Assembly: GCA_024643385.1 (NCBI GenBank)
Contig: JAHEMZ010000026.1
Span: 1 to 36,523, forward strand
DNA: 36,523 nt
Direction of reading: 5' to 3'
Source of the DNA: Flavobacteriaceae bacterium
GTDB taxonomy: Bacteria; Bacteroidota; Bacteroidia; Flavobacteriales; Flavobacteriaceae
Positions 33,682 to 36,523 of this stretch are shown piece after piece (the first letter of the stretch is position 1; every line of letters begins with the position of its first letter). The notes beneath the pieces are model-generated. The model worked only from the letters and a program-made list of their open reading frames with translations, did no database searches and was not told the origin of the DNA. The position numbers were made by a program, and so were the translations under genes.

Positions 33682-33726
33682 GATTTATTTTTTTTAAAAA
33701 TAACTTAAATTAATTTCTCGAACACT

Positions 33727-33745
33727 ACAGAGACAAAGTCTCCGT
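33727..33745 (-). terminator. hairpin between menE and the M24 gene (weak terminator or regulatory stem)
   Basis: ACAGAGAC-AAA-GTCTCCGT forms an 8-bp stem with one G-T wobble and a 3-base loop, 28 bases after the menE stop. No T run follows on the minus strand, so it may only attenuate or stabilise the 3' end of the men transcript. Confidence 0.4.
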
Positions 33746-33773
33746 GAACTGTGCGATCAAATCGCCAAAAACA

Positions 33774-34856
33774 TTACTTGCGAAATTTGCGAAGTACTTC
33801 ATCAATTTGAGCCCTTTTTACTTTACCCGTTTCCGTATAGGGAAACTCTGATAGCGTATATATTTTTTTAGGGCGTTCAAAGGGATCTAGATGTGCAAAT
33901 ATTTTTGCGAAGTTAGGAGTTTCAAAACGTCCATCGTTTTGGATCACTAAAATCACCTTTTGCCCCAGGGCTTCGTCGGGCTCTGCAGCAATCACAAAAG
34001 GCATGGGTAAATGCGGTTGCAGTTTTCTTTCAATAGTTTCGGGTTGTAATTTTACACCACCACTGTTAATCACAAAATCCTGACGTCCCAGCCATTTGAA
34101 GGATATAGAGGAAATAAGTTCCACCAGATCGTTCGTTATTATATCTTCATTAGACAATTTGGGTGCGTGAATCACCAAACAACCTCTATCATCTACCATA
34201 AACCTCACATCCGGCAAAGCATGATATATTTCAGATTTTGCAAAACCATTGATCCTTCTCGCTGCCACATGGGTGATAGTCTCGGTCATGCCATAAGTAG
34301 CAAATGCCTCGACAGGCATATGTTCCAATAATTCTTCCAGTTGCCGAGTCAACACTCCTCCACCCACAATTAGTTTTTTAACTTTATGCAAGGCATCGAT
34401 GGAATGGAATAGTTGGAAAGGAACCAACGCTACAAAATCGTAAGGATTATCGTACTGCACCAAAGCGTCCTTTTCAGGGGCTACCACATGTAGATCCCAT
34501 CCAAGCACCATCGCTCTTACCAGCATCATTTTTCCGGCGATATAATCGGAAGAAAGGCAAAGCAAAGCCTTGGTTCCTTCTCCTACTTTAAAATAAGCAC
34601 CTGTTGCCTTCGCACTTTCAATCATCTGCGTTTTTTGGATGTGAATATGCTTGGGTTTACCGGTGGATCCGGAAGTTTTCACGCTCACGTACTCTTTAAA
34701 GTTGAGCCATTCCTCGAGAAAATGACCCATACTTACTTCAAAATCGTCTCCTTCTTCTATGAGTCCTTCAGCAAAATTCAAGATTTCTTCTGCCGATTCA
34801 AACGATAGACCGTTTAACTGAAATTTTGGGTGTATAAAGGGTGAGGTTGTTTTCAA
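33774..34856 (-). CDS. menE: o-succinylbenzoate-CoA ligase (MenE-like AMP-binding enzyme)
   Basis: This 360-residue ANL-superfamily adenylating enzyme activates o-succinylbenzoate as the CoA thioester in menaquinone synthesis. It has the P-loop TSGSTGKPKH (61-70), the AFATYGMTETITHVAAR adenine block near 183-200, the hinge region WLGRQDFVINSGGVKLQPE near 255-273, and the C-terminal Lys block YTETGKVKRAQI near 340-350. It is shorter than the E. coli enzyme (about 450 residues), with a reduced N-terminal region. The link to menC two genes upstream supports the function. The gap to the CPBP gene is 11 bases, consistent with an operon. Confidence 0.88.
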   Translation of the reverse strand: MKTTSPFIHPKFQLNGLSFESAEEILNFAEGLIEEGDDFEVSMGHFLEEWLNFKEYVSVKTSGSTGKPKHIHIQKTQMIESAKATGAYFKVGEGTKALLCLSSDYIAGKMMLVRAMVLGWDLHVVAPEKDALVQYDNPYDFVALVPFQLFHSIDALHKVKKLIVGGGVLTRQLEELLEHMPVEAFATYGMTETITHVAARRINGFAKSEIYHALPDVRFMVDDRGCLVIHAPKLSNEDIITNDLVELISSISFKWLGRQDFVINSGGVKLQPETIERKLQPHLPMPFVIAAEPDEALGQKVILVIQNDGRFETPNFAKIFAHLDPFERPKKIYTLSEFPYTETGKVKRAQIDEVLRKFRK

Positions 34857-34867
34857 AATTACAGTGA

Positions 34868-35824
34868 TTAAAATTCTGTTTCGTCAAGGATTGGTTCCGG
34901 TGGCACTTCGACCTTTCCGAATAATTTCTCATTCCATCCCATCCAATTATAGCGCCAAGCCATTAATCCCAAAAGTATCGGATATATAAATAACACGGGG
35001 ACAATCACATCAATTCCTGCACTAGGGTCGGATACATCTTTTAAAATAGAATTCGTCTGGAAGGCGGTCCAATCTGCAGTAACTAAAAGAGAGGCTATTA
35101 CGTTATTACCGGCATGAAACCCAAGGGCCAATTCCATTCCTTCATCCATCAATGTTATTATTCCTAAAAAAAGACCCGTTCCGATATAATAGATCATAAC
35201 GGTATTTCCCAATTTACCTACTTCCGGATTAAAAAAGTGAAGTCCCCCAAAGATCACGGAGGTAATGATCAGCGGCATCCATCTGTTCCCTGCCATTACG
35301 CCAATTCCTTGCATCAAATAACCCCTAAAAAGATATTCTTCAAAACTGGTTTGAAGCGGCATCATCAAGGTCGATATAATTAATAAACCCAAAAAAGGAC
35401 CCCATTGAAATTGAAGTTCATACCCATCAGGATTGGTATAATAGTCTGCAAGGGTTAAAACAGTGGTAGTTCCTGCGATCAATATAAATCCAAACCAAAT
35501 CCTACCCCAATCAACTTTCTTTCTAGAGGTAGTAAGAGAAAGCAACGGCTGTTTATGGATCCATTTAACCCAAAAATAAAGTCCGATCAACCCAATGATA
35601 AAGGATAACAGGATTAAAAAAAGAGTAATATTAGGATCAAGTATCGACATCAGTTTAGATTGATCTTCCAATACGCTAAGATCTCCTCCATCCAAGATAA
35701 TCTTAGCTAGGATGGCGAGCACAAAAGGGATCGATCCCAACTGCCAAATGATGAAAATCACCAAAAAACCTAGCAAGTAACGCCAAGAATCATGTAAGTA
35801 TTTATATGCTTGTTCTATAAACAT
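34868..35824 (-). CDS. CPBP family intramembrane glutamic protease
   Basis: This 318-residue polytopic membrane protein has about eight helices. It has the CPBP/Abi (type II CAAX prenyl endopeptidase) motifs: the catalytic pair FEEYLFRGYL near residues 161-170, FGGLHFFNP near 195 and FHAGNN near 240. Members cleave substrates within the membrane or confer bacteriocin self-protection. It is encoded between menC and menE; its ATG overlaps the menC stop by one base (TAATG). No role in menaquinone synthesis is known for the family, so placement in this operon may be co-regulation rather than function. The C-terminus is acidic (PPEPILDETEF). Confidence 0.9.
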   Translation of the reverse strand: MFIEQAYKYLHDSWRYLLGFLVIFIIWQLGSIPFVLAILAKIILDGGDLSVLEDQSKLMSILDPNITLFLILLSFIIGLIGLYFWVKWIHKQPLLSLTTSRKKVDWGRIWFGFILIAGTTTVLTLADYYTNPDGYELQFQWGPFLGLLIISTLMMPLQTSFEEYLFRGYLMQGIGVMAGNRWMPLIITSVIFGGLHFFNPEVGKLGNTVMIYYIGTGLFLGIITLMDEGMELALGFHAGNNVIASLLVTADWTAFQTNSILKDVSDPSAGIDVIVPVLFIYPILLGLMAWRYNWMGWNEKLFGKVEVPPEPILDETEF

Positions 35825-36523
35825 TATTTAAATTTTAATTCCTTTAAATCCCAATCAATCAACGTGTTATAGCGCAACTCTCCATTTGTCACTTCCAGCG
35901 GTGAGGGAAGGTTATTGGTATACAAACTACCCGTACCTAAACCTTGGCGTAATTTACTATTTTTTACAGAGGTGTATTGCGAAATCGCGTTTAAACCTAC
36001 GTTACTTTCCAGTGCCGAAGTGACCCACCATTTAACTTCCAATGATTCAGCCCATTGAATCCATTCATCGGTCCCTGAAAAGCCCCCAATAAAACTAGGT
36101 TTAAGGATGATATATTGTGGTCGCAACGTTTCAATCAGTTCTTTTTTGGCTTCCGACGAGAATATCCCAATTAATTCTTCATCCAACGCTATCGGCAAAG
36201 GACTTTCTACACATAATTGTGCCATTTCTTCCCATTGTCCTACAGCAATAGGTTGTTCAATGGAATGTAAATTAAGTTCGGCCAATTGACAAAGTTTATG
36301 GAGTGCATCCTTTGGCAGGAAAGCCCCATTTGCATCTACACGTAATTCTACTTCGGAAGCAGAGAACTCCTTTCTGATGGATTTCAACAATTGCAACTCA
36401 GAAGAAAAATCAATGGCGCCGATTTTCAGTTTGATACAGCTAAATCCTTCGTTCAATCGATTTACGATCTGTTCCTTCATATAAGCAACATCACCCATCC
36501 AAATAAGCCCATTAATTGGAATG
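35824..36523 (-). CDS. menC: o-succinylbenzoate synthase (MenC), 5' end outside the window
   Basis: This is the C-terminal 232 or so residues of an enolase-superfamily dehydratase that makes o-succinylbenzoate for menaquinone. The frame stays open to the right edge, reading INGLIWMGDVAYMK at the start, which is the internal sequence expected after the missing N-terminal capping domain. The true start therefore lies beyond 36523, not at the ATG at 36498. Catalytic residues are visible: KLKIG (Lys base), VDANGAF (Asp), SIEQPI (Glu), ALDEE (Asp) and ILKPSFIGG (second Lys). It is first of the menC-CPBP-menE unit, ending in a TAATG overlap. Confidence 0.92.
   Translation of the reverse strand, partial: IPINGLIWMGDVAYMKEQIVNRLNEGFSCIKLKIGAIDFSSELQLLKSIRKEFSASEVELRVDANGAFLPKDALHKLCQLAELNLHSIEQPIAVGQWEEMAQLCVESPLPIALDEELIGIFSSEAKKELIETLRPQYIILKPSFIGGFSGTDEWIQWAESLEVKWWVTSALESNVGLNAISQYTSVKNSKLRQGLGTGSLYTNNLPSPLEVTNGELRYNTLIDWDLKELKFK

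Noticed and set aside
1-36523. tRNA, rRNA, CRISPR array, IS element or prophage
   Set aside because: I checked the intergenic gaps by eye: no cloverleaf, no regularly spaced repeat array, no transposase or integrase motif. A tRNAscan or ISfinder search would settle it.

Overview
The window looks like chromosomal DNA from a member of the Flavobacteriaceae (Bacteroidota). The signs are low-GC coding DNA, a TonB receptor with a CarboxypepD-like N-domain, a fused ResB-CcsA cytochrome c assembly protein, a CAL67264-type small membrane protein, promoter-like TAnnTTTG boxes close to start codons, and few Shine-Dalgarno sequences. I see 30 protein genes (one cut by the right edge), five hairpin terminators of varying quality, several -7 boxes and several short repeats. 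I see no tRNA, rRNA, CRISPR array or insertion sequence.

Layout. 1-6.4 kb: TonB-dependent receptor, TerC-family membrane protein, an isoprenylcysteine/lipid-A type methyltransferase, a 56-residue membrane protein and class II fumarase. 6.4-11 kb: a membrane-anchored LuxR-type regulator (7TMR-DISM plus HTH) convergent with ccsBA. 11.1-20.5 kb: a long same-strand run of DUF2520 Rossmann protein, KdsC-like HAD phosphatase, UbiA prenyltransferase, GNAT, Maf, an unknown lipoprotein, a minimal MscS channel, a large secreted PIG-L deacetylase, a 43-residue membrane peptide and a sodium:solute symporter. 20.5-25.7 kb: minus-strand S9 peptidase, HAD hydrolase, EttA and a CAL67264 protein, next to a GC-rich repeat-like patch. 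25.7-32.4 kb: an acyl-CoA carboxylase carboxyltransferase, then a four-gene cluster: RimK-like ATP-grasp, GCS2 ligase, N-formylglutamate amidohydrolase and a GNAT/carbon-nitrogen hydrolase fusion. 32.4-36.5 kb: minus-strand M24 peptidase, then menE, a CPBP protease and menC (5' end outside the window).

How the genes work together. fumC, ccsBA and menC/menE serve respiration (TCA cycle, cytochrome c, menaquinone). The PIG-L/small peptide/symporter trio may deacetylate and import an envelope-derived compound. The most intriguing part is the cluster at 27417-32366. It combines two unrelated amide-bond-forming ligases with two amidases and an acetyltransferase, and stop-start overlaps (TAATG) join the first three genes. 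It fits a peptide-like metabolite or peptide-tag pathway of unknown product. A perfect palindrome overlaps its first start codon. A secreted M24 peptidase ends 4 bases away on the other strand.
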